DNA from: Microbacterium lemovicicum
GTDB lineage: Bacteria > Actinomycetota > Actinomycetes > Actinomycetales > Microbacteriaceae
Direction: 5' to 3'
Length of the DNA stretch: 64,000 nucleotides
NCBI RefSeq assembly: GCF_003991875.1
Contig: NZ_CP031423.1
Location: forward strand, 992,001 to 1,056,000
The notes under the pieces are model-generated. The model was not told where the DNA came from. It did no database searches and was given only the letters and a program-made list of their open reading frames with translations. Positions 9,915 to 21,349 of the stretch are shown here, in pieces; positions within the stretch are counted from its first letter, which is position 1, and each line of letters opens with the position of its first letter. Both the position numbers and the translations under genes were made by a program.

Positions 9915-10852
9915 CAGTCCTCGCGCAGGTCTTCGTAGAGCGCGGTGGAGAGGTAGCGCTCGCCGAAGGACGGAATGATCACGACGATGTTCTTGCCGGC
10001 GGCCTCGGGGCGCTTCGCGACCTCGAGCGCGGCCCAGATCGCCGCACCGCTCGACATGCCGACCAGAATGCCGTCCTTCGAGGCCGTCTCGCGCGCCAGG
10101 CGGATGGCGTCGTCGAACTCGACGTCGATGACCTCGTCGATCACGTCACGGTCGAGGATCTGCGGCACGAAGTTCGGTCCGATGCCCTGGATCTTGTGCG
10201 GGCCGGGGTGCCCCTCCGTGAGCATGGGGGAGTCCTTGGGCTCGACGGCGATGACCTTCACGCCGGGCACGCGCTCCTTGAGCACCTGTCCGACGCCGGT
10301 GATGGTGCCGCCCGTGCCGATGCCGGCGACGAAGTAGTCGACCTTGCCGTCGGTGTCGCGGAGGATCTCCTCGGCCGTGGTCTTGCGGTGGATCGCGGGG
10401 TTCGCCTCATTCGCGAACTGCTTGGCCAGCACGGCGCCGGGGGTGCGGGCCGCGATCTCCTCGGCCTCGCCGACGGCCTGGGTCATGCCCTTGGTCGGGT
10501 CGGTGAGCACGAGCTCGGCGCCGAACGCCTTCAGCAGCAGCCGGCGCTCCTTCGACATCGAGGCGGGCATCGTCAGGATCACCTTGTAGCCGCGGGCGGC
10601 TCCCACCATCGCCAGGGCGATGCCGGTGTTGCCGCTCGTCGCCTCGACGATGGTGCCGCCCGGCTTCAGCTCGCCGGACGCCTCCGCGGCGTCGACGATC
10701 GCGATGCCCAGGCGGTCCTTGACGCTGGAGGCCGGGTTGTAGAACTCGAGCTTCGCGAGGATCTGCGCGTCCACCCCCTCGGCGACGCGGTTGAGCTTTA
10801 CCAGCGGGGTGTTGCCGAAGGCGGTGGTGATGTCGGGATGGATGCCGGTCAT
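9914..10852 (-). CDS. cysK: Cysteine synthase A
   Basis: O-acetylserine (thiol)-lyase: it makes cysteine from O-acetylserine and sulfide using PLP. The PLP lysine lies in [11 protein letters not shown], the substrate loop is [10 protein letters not shown], and the phosphate loop is [10 protein letters not shown]. It has 312 residues, typical. The C-terminal tail of CysE ends in PDYII; a C-terminal isoleucine is what normally docks into CysK to form the cysteine synthase complex. The start ATG follows GAAAGG. Confidence 0.95.
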   Translation of the reverse strand: MTGIHPDITTAFGNTPLVKLNRVAEGVDAQILAKLEFYNPASSVKDRLGIAIVDAAEASGELKPGGTIVEATSGNTGIALAMVGAARGYKVILTMPASMSKERRLLLKAFGAELVLTDPTKGMTQAVGEAEEIAARTPGAVLAKQFANEANPAIHRKTTAEEILRDTDGKVDYFVAGIGTGGTITGVGQVLKERVPGVKVIAVEPKDSPMLTEGHPGPHKIQGIGPNFVPQILDRDVIDEVIDVEFDDAIRLARETASKDGILVGMSSGAAIWAALEVAKRPEAAGKNIVVIIPSFGERYLSTALYEDLRED

Positions 10853-10896
10853 GACAGGCCTTTCGCGGGGCGGGCGGGGCGGCGATACGCTCGCTC

Positions 10897-10902
10897 AGCC
10901 TA
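10897..10902 (-). promoter_or_regulatory. -10 element for cysK
   Basis: TAGGCT on the minus strand, about 45 bases before the cysK ATG. Transcription should begin near 10890, giving a short leader with a ribosome binding site. It is divergent from the prmC promoter. Confidence 0.45.
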
Positions 10903-10942
10903 CGGGAGCGCGCCCGCAGAGGTTCCTGTGTGACAGGCCGCC

Positions 10943-10948
10943 TAGGCT
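10943..10948 (+). promoter_or_regulatory. -10 element for prmC
   Basis: TAGGCT ends 11 bases before the ATG at 10960 and two before an in-frame GTG at 10951. Transcription near 10955 would leave almost no leader. This argues against the earlier in-frame GTG at 10930, which lies upstream of the element. Confidence 0.5.
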
Positions 10949-10959
10949 GGGTGATCGCC

Positions 10960-11859
10960 ATGACCACGCTCCCGAACACCCCTGCCGAGCCGTCACGCGC
11001 CGTCTCGCTCTCCGCCGCGCTCCGCGAGGCCGTGCAGGCGCTGGCCGCCGCCGGCGTGCCGGATCCGGACGTCGACGCCGACCTCCTCGCGGCGCACGTC
11101 CTCGGCGTCGGTCGGGGGGGCGTGCAGGCGGCCGCCATCCGCGGCGACCTGCTCGCGCCCGAGCACGACGACGCGCTGCGCGCGCTCACCCGTCGCCGTG
11201 CGACGCGCGAGCCCCTCCAGCACCTCACCGGCACGGCGCCCTTCCGCCACCTCGAGCTGCGCGTCGGCCCCGGCGTGTTCGTGCCGCGGCCCGAGACCGA
11301 GATGGTCGCGCAGCTCGCCGTCGACGCGCTGATGGCCGCGGCATCCCCCTCTCCGATCGCCGTCGACCTCGGCACCGGGAGCGGCGCGATCGCCCTCGCC
11401 CTCGCAACGGAGGTGCCGCACGCCCGCGTCTACGCCGCGGAGAACTCCGCCGACGCGCTTCCGTGGACGACGGAGAACTTCGCGCGGGTCGGCGCCGACA
11501 ACGCGCAGCTCGTGGACGCCGACCTGGAGCACGCGTTCCCCGAGCTCGACGGGACCGTCTCGGTCGTCGTGTCGAACCCTCCGTATGTGCCGGATGCCGC
11601 GATCCCGCGCGACCCGGAGGTGCGACTCTTCGATCCCCCCGCCGCGCTGTACGGGGGGCCGGACGGTCTCGACGTCGTGCGCATCCTCAGTCGCGTCGGC
11701 CTGCGGCTGGCCCACCCCGGCGGCACGATCGTGCTCGAGCACGGGGAGTGGCAGGGCGAGGCGATCCGGGGCATCCTGTCCGCGGACGGGTGGCGCGCGG
11801 CATCCACCCATCCCGACCTCACGATGCGCGACCGCGCCACCACCGCCCTCCGGCCCTGA
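10960..11859 (+). CDS. prmC: Peptide chain release factor N5-glutamine methyltransferase
   Basis: PrmC methylates the glutamine of the GGQ motif in release factors with S-adenosylmethionine. The SAM motif VDLGTGSGAIALALA and the signature NPPY (VVSNPPYVPD) are present. The N-terminal helical domain and the linking REPLQHLTG are typical. I chose ATG at 10960 because the likely -10 lies at 10943-10948; longer starts exist at 10951 and 10930. Length is about 299 residues. Its usual partner prfA is 1.8 kb upstream, beyond cysE-cysK. Confidence 0.92.
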   Translation: MTTLPNTPAEPSRAVSLSAALREAVQALAAAGVPDPDVDADLLAAHVLGVGRGGVQAAAIRGDLLAPEHDDALRALTRRRATREPLQHLTGTAPFRHLELRVGPGVFVPRPETEMVAQLAVDALMAAASPSPIAVDLGTGSGAIALALATEVPHARVYAAENSADALPWTTENFARVGADNAQLVDADLEHAFPELDGTVSVVVSNPPYVPDAAIPRDPEVRLFDPPAALYGGPDGLDVVRILSRVGLRLAHPGGTIVLEHGEWQGEAIRGILSADGWRAASTHPDLTMRDRATTALRP

Positions 11860-11887
11860 CGCGCACGGCATGCGGGGTTCCCGCCCG

Positions 11888-11893
11888 TAGAAT
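11888..11893 (+). promoter_or_regulatory. -10 element for the Sua5/TsaC gene
   Basis: TAGAAT ends ten bases before the ATG at 11903, so the predicted leader is about three bases. There is no Shine-Dalgarno sequence. Confidence 0.45.
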
Positions 11894-11902
11894 GAGCGCG
11901 CC

Positions 11903-12622
11903 ATGTCCTCTCTCTACGACTGCCGCGACGAGGCGCAACTGCTCCCCGGCATGCGCCACGCCCGTCAGGCCATCGGCCGGGGGGAGCTCGTCGTCCTGCC
12001 GACCGACACCGTCTACGGCATCGCCGCCGACGCGTTCAACGCGCGCGCCGTGCAGGGCCTGCTGGAGGCCAAGGGCCGCGGGCGGCAGTCGCCCCCGCCG
12101 GTGCTGGTCGCCGGCTCGACCACGCTCCGCGCGCTCGTCGCCGAGCTGCCGGAGGCCGTCGAGAGACTCGTCGAGAGCTTCTGGCCCGGAGGTCTGACCA
12201 TCGTGCTGCCGTCGCAGCCGTCGCTGTCGTGGGATCTCGGCGACACGAACGGCACGGTCGCCGTGCGCATGCCCGACAACCGCCTGGCCCTCGAGCTGCT
12301 GGAGGACACCGGTCCGCTCGCGGTCTCCAGCGCGAATCTCACAGGCAAGGCCGCCGCGATCATGGCCGCCGACGCGCAGGCCATGCTCGGCGACAGCGTC
12401 TCGGTGTACCTGGACGGCGGCCCGTCGCGCACCGGCATCGCCTCGACCATCATCGACGCGACGCGCCTCGTCGGCGGGCAGGACGACCCGCGGGTGACGG
12501 TCCTGCGGGAGGGCGCCGTCGGACTCGCCGCCCTGCGCTCGGTCCTGGGCGACCTCCTCGAGCCCGACCCCGTTCGCGAGGGCGCGCGCGAGACGGCGGT
12601 CGCCGAGGACCCGCACGCGTGA
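11903..12622 (+). CDS. L-threonylcarbamoyladenylate synthase (Sua5/TsaC/YwlC family)
   Basis: This enzyme makes threonylcarbamoyl-AMP from threonine, bicarbonate and ATP, for the t6A modification at tRNA position 37. Recognisable features are VVLPTDTVYGIAADAF near residue 35, KGRGRQSPPPVLV (a variant of the usual K-R-P loop), the central ESFWPGGLTIVL and PLAVSSANLTG. It has 239 residues with a short C-terminal tail. In actinobacteria it commonly lies between prmC and the WecA-type gene, as here. Its stop is overlapped by the next GTG. Confidence 0.9.
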   Translation: MSSLYDCRDEAQLLPGMRHARQAIGRGELVVLPTDTVYGIAADAFNARAVQGLLEAKGRGRQSPPPVLVAGSTTLRALVAELPEAVERLVESFWPGGLTIVLPSQPSLSWDLGDTNGTVAVRMPDNRLALELLEDTGPLAVSSANLTGKAAAIMAADAQAMLGDSVSVYLDGGPSRTGIASTIIDATRLVGGQDDPRVTVLREGAVGLAALRSVLGDLLEPDPVREGARETAVAEDPHA

Positions 12623-13761
12623 AGCAGTACGTCTTCGTCATCATCCTCACGGCGGCGATCACGCTGACGCTCTCGTGGGCGGTGTGGCGACTGAGCCTGC
12701 GCTTCAAGCTCTATCCGGGCATCCGCGAACGCGATGTCCACAAGACGCCGACGCCCCGGCTGGGCGGCATCGCGATGTTCCTCGGGGTGTGCGCCGCCTT
12801 CGCGGTGTCGGCCCATCATCCGTTCTTCTCGATCTTCTGGGCCGACCCGAAGGCCGTGCTGTCGATCCTCGCCGCGACGCTCATCATCGTGCTGGTCGGT
12901 GTCGCCGACGATCTGTGGGACCTCGACTGGATGATCAAGCTCGGCGCGCAGTTCCTCGCCGCCGGCATCATCGCGTGGTTCGGCGAGCTGCAGATCTACA
13001 CGCTCCCGATCGGCGGACTCACGGTCTCGAGCTGGGTGAGCTTCACGCTGACCGTCTTCTCGATCGTGATCGTGATGAACGCCGTCAACTTCATCGACGG
13101 CCTCGACGGACTGGTCGCCGGCGTCTGCCTCATCGCGAACGTCATCTTCTTCGCCTACTCGTACATCCTCGTCCGCGACATCGGCGCCAACTCGTTCTTC
13201 AACCTCGCGTCCTTCATCGCCGCCGTGCTGATCGGCGCGTGCGTGGGATTCCTGCCGCTCAACTGGAGCCCCGCCAAGCTCTTCATGGGCGACTCCGGTG
13301 CGCTCATGCTCGGCCTGCTGATGGCCTGCTCGGCCATCGCCATCACCGGCCAGCTCGAGCCCGCGGTCCTCGACCCGGCGGAGTTCGGCCGCTCCCAGCT
13401 GCTGGGTGCGTTCATCCCGATCCTGCTGCCCATCGTCGTCGTGCTGCTGCCCCTGCTCGACTTCGGCCTCGCGGTCATCCGTCGCATGAGCGCCGGCAAG
13501 TCGCCCTTCTCCCCGGATCGCAAGCATCTTCACCACCGGATGCTGGACATGGGCCACTCGGACCGTGACGCGGTCCTCATCTTCTACGCGTGGACGGCCG
13601 TCGTCGGTCTCGCCGTCCTGCTGATGTACATCGGCACGCAGGAGGATTGGCCGGGGGAGTACCTCATCGGCGTCGCCTTCGGCGTCGTCGGCGTGGCCGC
13701 CTGCCTCGCCGTCACCCTGCTGCCCTCCCACCGCACCCCTCACCAGGAGTCCCTCCCATGA
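12619..13761 (+). CDS. wecA: WecA/TagO-type polyprenyl-phosphate GlcNAc-1-phosphate transferase
   Basis: An integral membrane enzyme that loads a sugar-1-phosphate onto decaprenyl or undecaprenyl phosphate to start cell-wall polymer synthesis. About ten hydrophobic segments are visible. The family motifs are VADDLWDLD (Asp 97-98), NFIDGLDGL (157-165), FMGDSG and HLHHR (about 303). The final histidine block is the WecA/TagO type, not MraY. The GTG start overlaps the upstream stop (GTGA), giving 380 residues. The place directly before the atp operon matches Rv1302 of M. tuberculosis. Confidence 0.9.
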   Translation: MKQYVFVIILTAAITLTLSWAVWRLSLRFKLYPGIRERDVHKTPTPRLGGIAMFLGVCAAFAVSAHHPFFSIFWADPKAVLSILAATLIIVLVGVADDLWDLDWMIKLGAQFLAAGIIAWFGELQIYTLPIGGLTVSSWVSFTLTVFSIVIVMNAVNFIDGLDGLVAGVCLIANVIFFAYSYILVRDIGANSFFNLASFIAAVLIGACVGFLPLNWSPAKLFMGDSGALMLGLLMACSAIAITGQLEPAVLDPAEFGRSQLLGAFIPILLPIVVVLLPLLDFGLAVIRRMSAGKSPFSPDRKHLHHRMLDMGHSDRDAVLIFYAWTAVVGLAVLLMYIGTQEDWPGEYLIGVAFGVVGVAACLAVTLLPSHRTPHQESLP

Positions 13762-14255
13762 GCCCCAGTCCCGTCACGAGCACGCCGATCCTCCGCACCG
13801 CCCTGGTGTGGTCCGCGATCGTCGCCGCCGTCCTCGCCGTCGTCTTCGGCGTCGTGGGCTTCCTCGTCGGAGGAGGGGAGGGCCTCGGGAGCGGCCTCCT
13901 CGGCGTCGTGCTGTCGGCGGTCTTCCTGGCCATCACCGCCGGCAGCATCCTCATCGCCAACCGCTGGTTCGGAGATGCGCTCTACGTGCCGATCTTCTTC
14001 GGGATCGTGCTGGGCGGCTGGATCCTCAAGCTCGTCGTCTTCGTCGTCGCGCTCCTGCTGCTGCGAGGCCAGCCCTGGATCGATCCGATGATCTTCTTCA
14101 TCGCGGTCGTGACGTCCGTGATCGCATCGCTGGTCGTCGACGTCGTCGTGCTGCTGCGCATGCGCGTTCCCACCGTGAGCGACGGCCGGCTGCCGACGGC
14201 CGTCGTCGACGACGAGGCTCCGGTCTCTCGACGTGGAGACACCGGCGCCGTCTGA
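13758..14255 (+). CDS. AtpI-like membrane protein of the ATP synthase operon
   Basis: The start ATG overlaps the wecA stop (ATGA) and follows AGGAG. The 165-residue protein has four hydrophobic segments (about residues 13-36, 45-62, 75-97 and 106-125) and a hydrophilic, acidic tail. Its position between the WecA gene and atpB matches Rv1303 of mycobacteria and atpI of other bacteria, whose product aids assembly of the Fo ring. Sequence similarity to AtpI is too weak to claim by eye, so the role comes from context. ORFs on the opposite strand here are shadows. Confidence 0.75.
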   Translation: MSPSPVTSTPILRTALVWSAIVAAVLAVVFGVVGFLVGGGEGLGSGLLGVVLSAVFLAITAGSILIANRWFGDALYVPIFFGIVLGGWILKLVVFVVALLLLRGQPWIDPMIFFIAVVTSVIASLVVDVVVLLRMRVPTVSDGRLPTAVVDDEAPVSRRGDTGAV

Positions 14256-14282
14256 GCGCACATCCGGCCCGCGCGAGTTTGG

Positions 14283-14288
14283 TAGGGT
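14283..14288 (+). promoter_or_regulatory. -10 element for the atp operon
   Basis: TAGGGT, 28 bases after the stop of the AtpI-like gene, with transcription expected near 14295. This leaves a leader of about 100 bases before atpB. No clear -35 is visible. Confidence 0.4.
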
Positions 14289-14396
14289 GGAGACTGCGCC
14301 CGCCCCCTCAGCCGTATTCTTGCTGGGATTCTGCGGAGTGACTCACCGACCATCGTCGCACCGGCCTGAGCCTGTGCCCCTGAGCTGGAGCCAGCG

Positions 14397-15212
14397 CTGT
14401 TTACTCACGTCGCGAGCCTGATCGCCATTGCCGCCGAATCGGACGATAGCGGCTTCCACCCGCCCTCGATCGAGGAATTCTTCCCCGACGCCATCTTCTT
14501 CGACGGCACCATCTTCGCGATCACGCGCATCAACCTGATCCAGATGCTGGCCACGGCCGTGCTGATCCTGGTCTTCATCCTCGGCACGCGCCGCATGAAG
14601 CTCGTTCCGGGCAGGTTCCAGAGCATCGTCGAGATGGGCCTCGACTTCGTCCGCGTCAACATCGCGCACGACCTCCTCGGGCGCAAGGACGGCAACCGCT
14701 TCCTGCCGATCCTGACGACGTTCTTCTTCATGATCCTGTTCATGAACCTGACGGGAATCATCCCGTTCCTGAACATCGCCGGCACCAGCGTGATCGCCGT
14801 GCCCCTCCTGCTCGCGATCGTCGCCTACGTGACCTTCATCTACGCCGGTGTCCGCAAGAGCCCGGGCAACTTCTTCAAGAACTCGCTGATGCCCCCCGGG
14901 CTGCCGTGGTTCCTCTACATCCTGATCATCCCGCTCGAGTTCCTCTCGACCTTCATCATCCGGCCCGTCACGCTGACGCTCCGACTGCTGATGAACATGA
15001 TCGTCGGGCACCTCATGCTGGTGCTGTTCTTCGCGGCCACCCAGTTCTTCATCGTCACCCTGAGCGGCTTCTGGTCGCTGCTCGGCGTCGGAACGCTGGC
15101 GTTCGGCTTCGCCTTCACCCTCTTCGAAATCCTCGTGGCCTTCCTCCAGGCCTACGTCTTCGCCATCCTCACCGCGGTCTACATCCAGCTCGCGGTCGCG
15201 GACGAGCACTGA
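14397..15212 (+). CDS. atpB: ATP synthase subunit a, probable CTG start
   Basis: Subunit a forms the proton half-channels of Fo. Conserved motifs include HPPSIEEFFPDAIFF at the N-terminus, PGRFQSIVEMGLDFVRVNIA, and the helix FIIRPVTLTLRLLMNMIVGHLMLVLF with the essential arginine. The first in-frame ATG (14544) would delete the conserved N-terminus through the first part of helix 1. The frame is open back to a TGA at 14367, and no ATG, GTG or TTG exists in it. CTG at 14397 has GGAG six bases upstream and gives FTHVASLIAIAAESDD, a normal N-terminus, and 271 residues. ATT at 14427 is a weaker alternative. Confidence 0.9.
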   Translation: MFTHVASLIAIAAESDDSGFHPPSIEEFFPDAIFFDGTIFAITRINLIQMLATAVLILVFILGTRRMKLVPGRFQSIVEMGLDFVRVNIAHDLLGRKDGNRFLPILTTFFFMILFMNLTGIIPFLNIAGTSVIAVPLLLAIVAYVTFIYAGVRKSPGNFFKNSLMPPGLPWFLYILIIPLEFLSTFIIRPVTLTLRLLMNMIVGHLMLVLFFAATQFFIVTLSGFWSLLGVGTLAFGFAFTLFEILVAFLQAYVFAILTAVYIQLAVADEH

Positions 15213-15491
<279 letters not shown>

Positions 15492-15520
15492 GCCATCCGC
15501 ACTCGACTTAAGGAGACAGG

Positions 15521-16096
15521 ATGCTGAGCGCTCTTGTCACGGTCGCCGCAGAAGAGGGCGGCACGCCGACGAACCCGCTGATCCCAGCGGTCTACGACAT
15601 CATCTGGTCGGCAGTCTGCTTCGTCGTCATCCTCTTCGTGTTCTGGCGGATCGTCCTGCCGCGCATGCAGAAGCTGCTCGACGAGCGCTCCGCAGCGATC
15701 GAGGGCAACATCGCCAAGGCCGACGAGGCGCAGCGCAAGGCGGAGGCGGCACTCGAGGAGTACACCGCCCAGCTCGCCGCGGCGCGCAAGGAGGCGGGCG
15801 AGATCCGCGAGGCCGCCCGTGACGACGGTCGCAAGATCGTCGCCGAGGCGAAGGACACCGCATCCGCGGAGGCCGCTCGTCTGACCGCGACCGCGCACAC
15901 GCAGATCGAGGCGGAGCGCCAGACGGCGCTCGTGTCGCTGCGCAGCGAGGTGGGCACGCTCGCCCTCGACCTCGCCGGCAACGTCATCGGCGAGACGCTC
16001 ACCGACGACCAGAAGGCGCAGGCCGTCGTAGACCGCTTCCTGGCCGAGCTCGAGGCATCCGAGTCTGCTGCGCAGGCTCAGGGTCCGAGGGCGTAA
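15521..16096 (+). CDS. atpF: ATP synthase subunit b
   Basis: Subunit b is the peripheral stalk linking Fo to F1. A single membrane helix (about residues 24-44, VYDIIWSAVCFVVILFVFWRIVLP) is followed by a long charged coiled coil rich in A, E, K and R, typical of the stalk. It has 191 residues. AAGGAGA precedes the ATG. Its TAA overlaps the atpH ATG by one base. Confidence 0.95.
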   Translation: MLSALVTVAAEEGGTPTNPLIPAVYDIIWSAVCFVVILFVFWRIVLPRMQKLLDERSAAIEGNIAKADEAQRKAEAALEEYTAQLAAARKEAGEIREAARDDGRKIVAEAKDTASAEAARLTATAHTQIEAERQTALVSLRSEVGTLALDLAGNVIGETLTDDQKAQAVVDRFLAELEASESAAQAQGPRA

Positions 16097-16887
16097 TGGG
16101 CAGCGCGACCACACAGGCCCGCACGGCGACGACGGCGGCGCTGGATGCCTCCTCGGCCGTCGACCTCGGCGTCGCGCGCGATCTGTTCGCGGCGGCACGC
16201 GCGCTCGATGACTCCACCCAGCTGGGCGGAGCGCTGTCGGACGCGTCCGCGACGCCCGCGTCGCGGGAAGCGCTCGTGCGGGCCGTCTTCGGAGCGGTGT
16301 CGTCTCCGGCGTCCCTCGACCTGCTGACGACCATCGTCCAGCAGCGCTGGTCGTCGACGTCCGATCTCATCGACGGCATCGATGACCTCGCCGTCCGCGC
16401 GGCCTCCCTGGCCGCCGGCGACGCCGACGTCGAGGGTGAGCTGTTCGGGTTCTCCCGCACCGTCGCCGAGAACCCCGAGCTCGAGCTCGCTCTCGGAAGC
16501 CGGGTGGGGGATGCCGCGGCGAAGTCCGCGCTGATCGAGAAGCTCCTGGGCGGTCGCGTCAGCGAGGCGACCGCACTGATCGTCACCTCCCTCGTGCGTC
16601 AGCCCCGCGACCGCCGGGTGCGCTCGCTGCTGAGCGCGGCGATGAAGACGGTCGCAGGCCAGCGGGGACGCACCGTCGCGACGGTCGTGACGGCTGTGCC
16701 GCTGAACGAAGCGCAGTCGTCCCGGCTGGCCGCCGCCCTGACGGCGAAGTACGGCACGCGCGTGTCGATCAACACGGTCATCGACGCGTCGGTGGTCGGG
16801 GGTCTGCGCGTGCAGATCGCCGACGACGTCATCGACGCGAGCGTCTCGTCGCGGCTCGCCGACCTCCGTCAGCGTCTCGCAAGCTGA
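16096..16887 (+). CDS. atpH: ATP synthase subunit delta
   Basis: Subunit delta caps F1 and binds subunit b. The family signature is seen in the C-terminal part ([48 protein letters not shown], followed by [21 protein letters not shown]). At 263 residues it is the longer actinobacterial form, with about 80 more residues than the E. coli protein at the N-terminal side. It is not fused to subunit b, unlike the mycobacterial AtpFH fusion. The start overlaps the atpF stop (TAATG). Confidence 0.93.
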   Translation: MGSATTQARTATTAALDASSAVDLGVARDLFAAARALDDSTQLGGALSDASATPASREALVRAVFGAVSSPASLDLLTTIVQQRWSSTSDLIDGIDDLAVRAASLAAGDADVEGELFGFSRTVAENPELELALGSRVGDAAAKSALIEKLLGGRVSEATALIVTSLVRQPRDRRVRSLLSAAMKTVAGQRGRTVATVVTAVPLNEAQSSRLAAALTAKYGTRVSINTVIDASVVGGLRVQIADDVIDASVSSRLADLRQRLAS

Positions 16888-16958
16888 CACACGCCGCCGC
16901 GAGGCGGAGTTTTCGGGGCACGGAGCCCCACACCGAAGCATTGAGTAAAGGGAAGACA

Positions 16959-18596
16959 ATGGCAGAACTATCGATCAGCCCCGACGTCATCCGTGACGCG
17001 CTGAAGGATTTCGTCGCCGCCTACGAGCCCTCGGGCGCCGCGGCGACCGAGGTCGGCTACGTCATCGACGCCGCCGACGGCATCGCCCACGTCGAGGGTC
17101 TTCCCGGCGTCATGGCCAACGAGCTGGTGAACTTCGCCGACGGCACCCAGGGCCTCGCCCTGAACCTCGACGAGCACGAGATCGGCGTCGTGGTGCTCGG
17201 TGAGTTCTCCGGCGTCGAGGCCGGCCAGGAAGTCACCCGCTCCGGCGAGGTGCTGTCGGTCGCCGTCGGCGACGGCTACCTCGGCCGCGTGGTCGACCCG
17301 CTCGGAAACCCGATCGACGGACTCGGCACGGTCGCCACGACCGGCCGCCGCGCCCTCGAGCTGCAGGCGCCGGGCGTCATGCAGCGCAAGTCGGTGCACG
17401 AGCCGCTGCAGACCGGCATCAAGGCCATCGACGCCATGATCCCCGTCGGCCGTGGCCAGCGTCAGCTGATCATCGGCGACCGCCAGACCGGCAAGACGGC
17501 CATCGCGATCGACACGATCATCAACCAGAAGGCCAACTGGGAGTCGGGCGACGTCAACAAGCAGGTCCGCTGCATCTACGTCGCCATCGGTCAGAAGGGC
17601 TCCACGATCGCCTCCGTCAAGGGCGCGCTCGAGGATGCCGGGGCCATGGAGTACACGACGATCGTCGCGGCTCCGGCCTCCGACCCGGCCGGCTTCAAGT
17701 ACCTCGCCCCCTACACCGGCTCGGCCATCGGCCAGCACTGGATGTACGAGGGCAAGCACGTCCTGATCATCTTCGACGACCTGACCAAACAGGCCGAGGC
17801 CTACCGCGCCGTGTCGCTCCTCCTGCGCCGCCCGCCGGGCCGCGAGGCGTACCCCGGCGACGTGTTCTACCTGCACTCCCGCCTGCTCGAGCGCTGCGCG
17901 AAGCTGTCCGACGCTCTCGGCGCCGGCTCGATGACCGGTCTGCCGATCATCGAGACGAAGGCCAACGACGTGTCGGCCTACATCCCGACCAACGTGATCT
18001 CGATCACCGACGGCCAGATCTTCCTGCAGTCCGACCTCTTCAACGCCAACCAGCGTCCCGCGGTCGACGTGGGCATCTCGGTGTCCCGCGTGGGCGGCGA
18101 CGCGCAGGTGAAGTCGATCAAGAAGGTCTCCGGGACGCTCAAGCTCGAGCTCGCGCAGTACCGCTCGCTCGAGGCGTTCGCGATGTTCGCGAGCGACCTG
18201 GATGCAGCATCCCGTCGTCAGCTCTCCCGCGGCGCGCGCCTGACCGAGCTGCTCAAGCAGCCGCAGTACTCGCCGTACCCCGTCGAGGAGCAGGTCGTCT
18301 CGATCTGGGCCGGAACGAACGGCAAGCTCGACACCATCGCGGTCGAGGACGTGCTGCGCTTCGAGCGCGAGCTGCTGGACTACCTCCGTCGCAACTCCTC
18401 GATCCTCGAGACGCTGCGCGACACCAACGTGCTGAGCGACGACCTGGTCGCCGAGCTCACGTCGAAGGTGGACGAGTTCATCCCGCAGTTCCAGGCCGGG
18501 GACGGTCAGTCGCTGACCCAGCCGGGCAGCGATGACATCGCCGCCGCGGACGCGGGCGACGTCAACCAGGAGAAGATCGTCAAGGGCCGCCGCTAA
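16959..18596 (+). CDS. atpA: ATP synthase subunit alpha
   Basis: This is the non-catalytic nucleotide-binding subunit of F1. Walker A is GDRQTGKTA (about residue 173), followed by the [11 protein letters not shown] region and the [15 protein letters not shown] signature. I chose ATG at 16959, preceded by AAAGGGAAG, giving 545 residues; an in-frame TTG at 16941 lies before that ribosome binding site. The C-terminus has the usual actinobacterial extension, ending VKGRR. Confidence 0.97.
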   Translation: MAELSISPDVIRDALKDFVAAYEPSGAAATEVGYVIDAADGIAHVEGLPGVMANELVNFADGTQGLALNLDEHEIGVVVLGEFSGVEAGQEVTRSGEVLSVAVGDGYLGRVVDPLGNPIDGLGTVATTGRRALELQAPGVMQRKSVHEPLQTGIKAIDAMIPVGRGQRQLIIGDRQTGKTAIAIDTIINQKANWESGDVNKQVRCIYVAIGQKGSTIASVKGALEDAGAMEYTTIVAAPASDPAGFKYLAPYTGSAIGQHWMYEGKHVLIIFDDLTKQAEAYRAVSLLLRRPPGREAYPGDVFYLHSRLLERCAKLSDALGAGSMTGLPIIETKANDVSAYIPTNVISITDGQIFLQSDLFNANQRPAVDVGISVSRVGGDAQVKSIKKVSGTLKLELAQYRSLEAFAMFASDLDAASRRQLSRGARLTELLKQPQYSPYPVEEQVVSIWAGTNGKLDTIAVEDVLRFERELLDYLRRNSSILETLRDTNVLSDDLVAELTSKVDEFIPQFQAGDGQSLTQPGSDDIAAADAGDVNQEKIVKGRR

Positions 18597-18619
18597 GGCG
18601 GCGCCGCGAGACAGGAACC

Positions 18620-20990
<2,371 letters not shown>

Positions 20991-20991
20991 C

Positions 20992-21252
20992 ATGCCGCTC
21001 AAGGTGAGCCTCGTCTCCGCTGACGCGGAGGTCTGGACGGGGGAGGCGACGCTCGTCATAGCCAAGACCGTCGAGGGCGAGATCGGCTTCATGGCCGGGC
21101 ACGAGCCCGTGCTGGCCATCCTGGCCGAGGGTCAGGTCCGCATCACGCAGGCCGACGGCTCGAAGATCCTCGCGAACGCGCAGGACGGCTTCCTCTCCAT
21201 GGAGGGCGACGACCTCACGATCGTCGCCGGAAACGCCGCGCTCATCGCCTGA
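20992..21252 (+). CDS. atpC: ATP synthase subunit epsilon, short form
   Basis: Subunit epsilon binds gamma and, in many species, inhibits ATP hydrolysis. Only the beta-sandwich domain is present (VSLVSADAEVWTGEATLVIAKTVEGEIGFMAGHEPVLAIL). The 86 residues stop before the helical C-terminal domain found in the roughly 135-residue E. coli protein. So the helix-based inhibition seen in E. coli cannot occur in the same form; this is common in Microbacteriaceae-type subunits. It ends the atp operon and is followed by a hairpin. Confidence 0.93.
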   Translation: MPLKVSLVSADAEVWTGEATLVIAKTVEGEIGFMAGHEPVLAILAEGQVRITQADGSKILANAQDGFLSMEGDDLTIVAGNAALIA

Positions 21253-21269
21253 CACCTCAGATCCGCCGG

Positions 21270-21330
21270 GAGACCACATCCGCGACGGGACCGCACGCAT
21301 CGCGTCGGGTCCCGACGGGGGTGTGGTCTC
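21270..21330 (+). terminator. Imperfect hairpin after the atp operon
   Basis: The arms GAGACCACA (21270-21278) and TGTGGTCTC (21322-21330) pair perfectly. Inside them GACGGGACC (21284-21292) faces GGTCCCGAC (21308-21316) with one mismatch. No T run follows. It lies between atpC and yaaA and probably ends the atp transcript. Confidence 0.6.
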
Positions 21331-21349
21331 TCGCATGAAGGGATGACGG

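Noticed and set aside
14544..15212. atpB beginning at the ATG 14544
   Set aside because: That start would remove the conserved N-terminal segment and part of the first helix of subunit a, which are clearly encoded upstream in the same frame.
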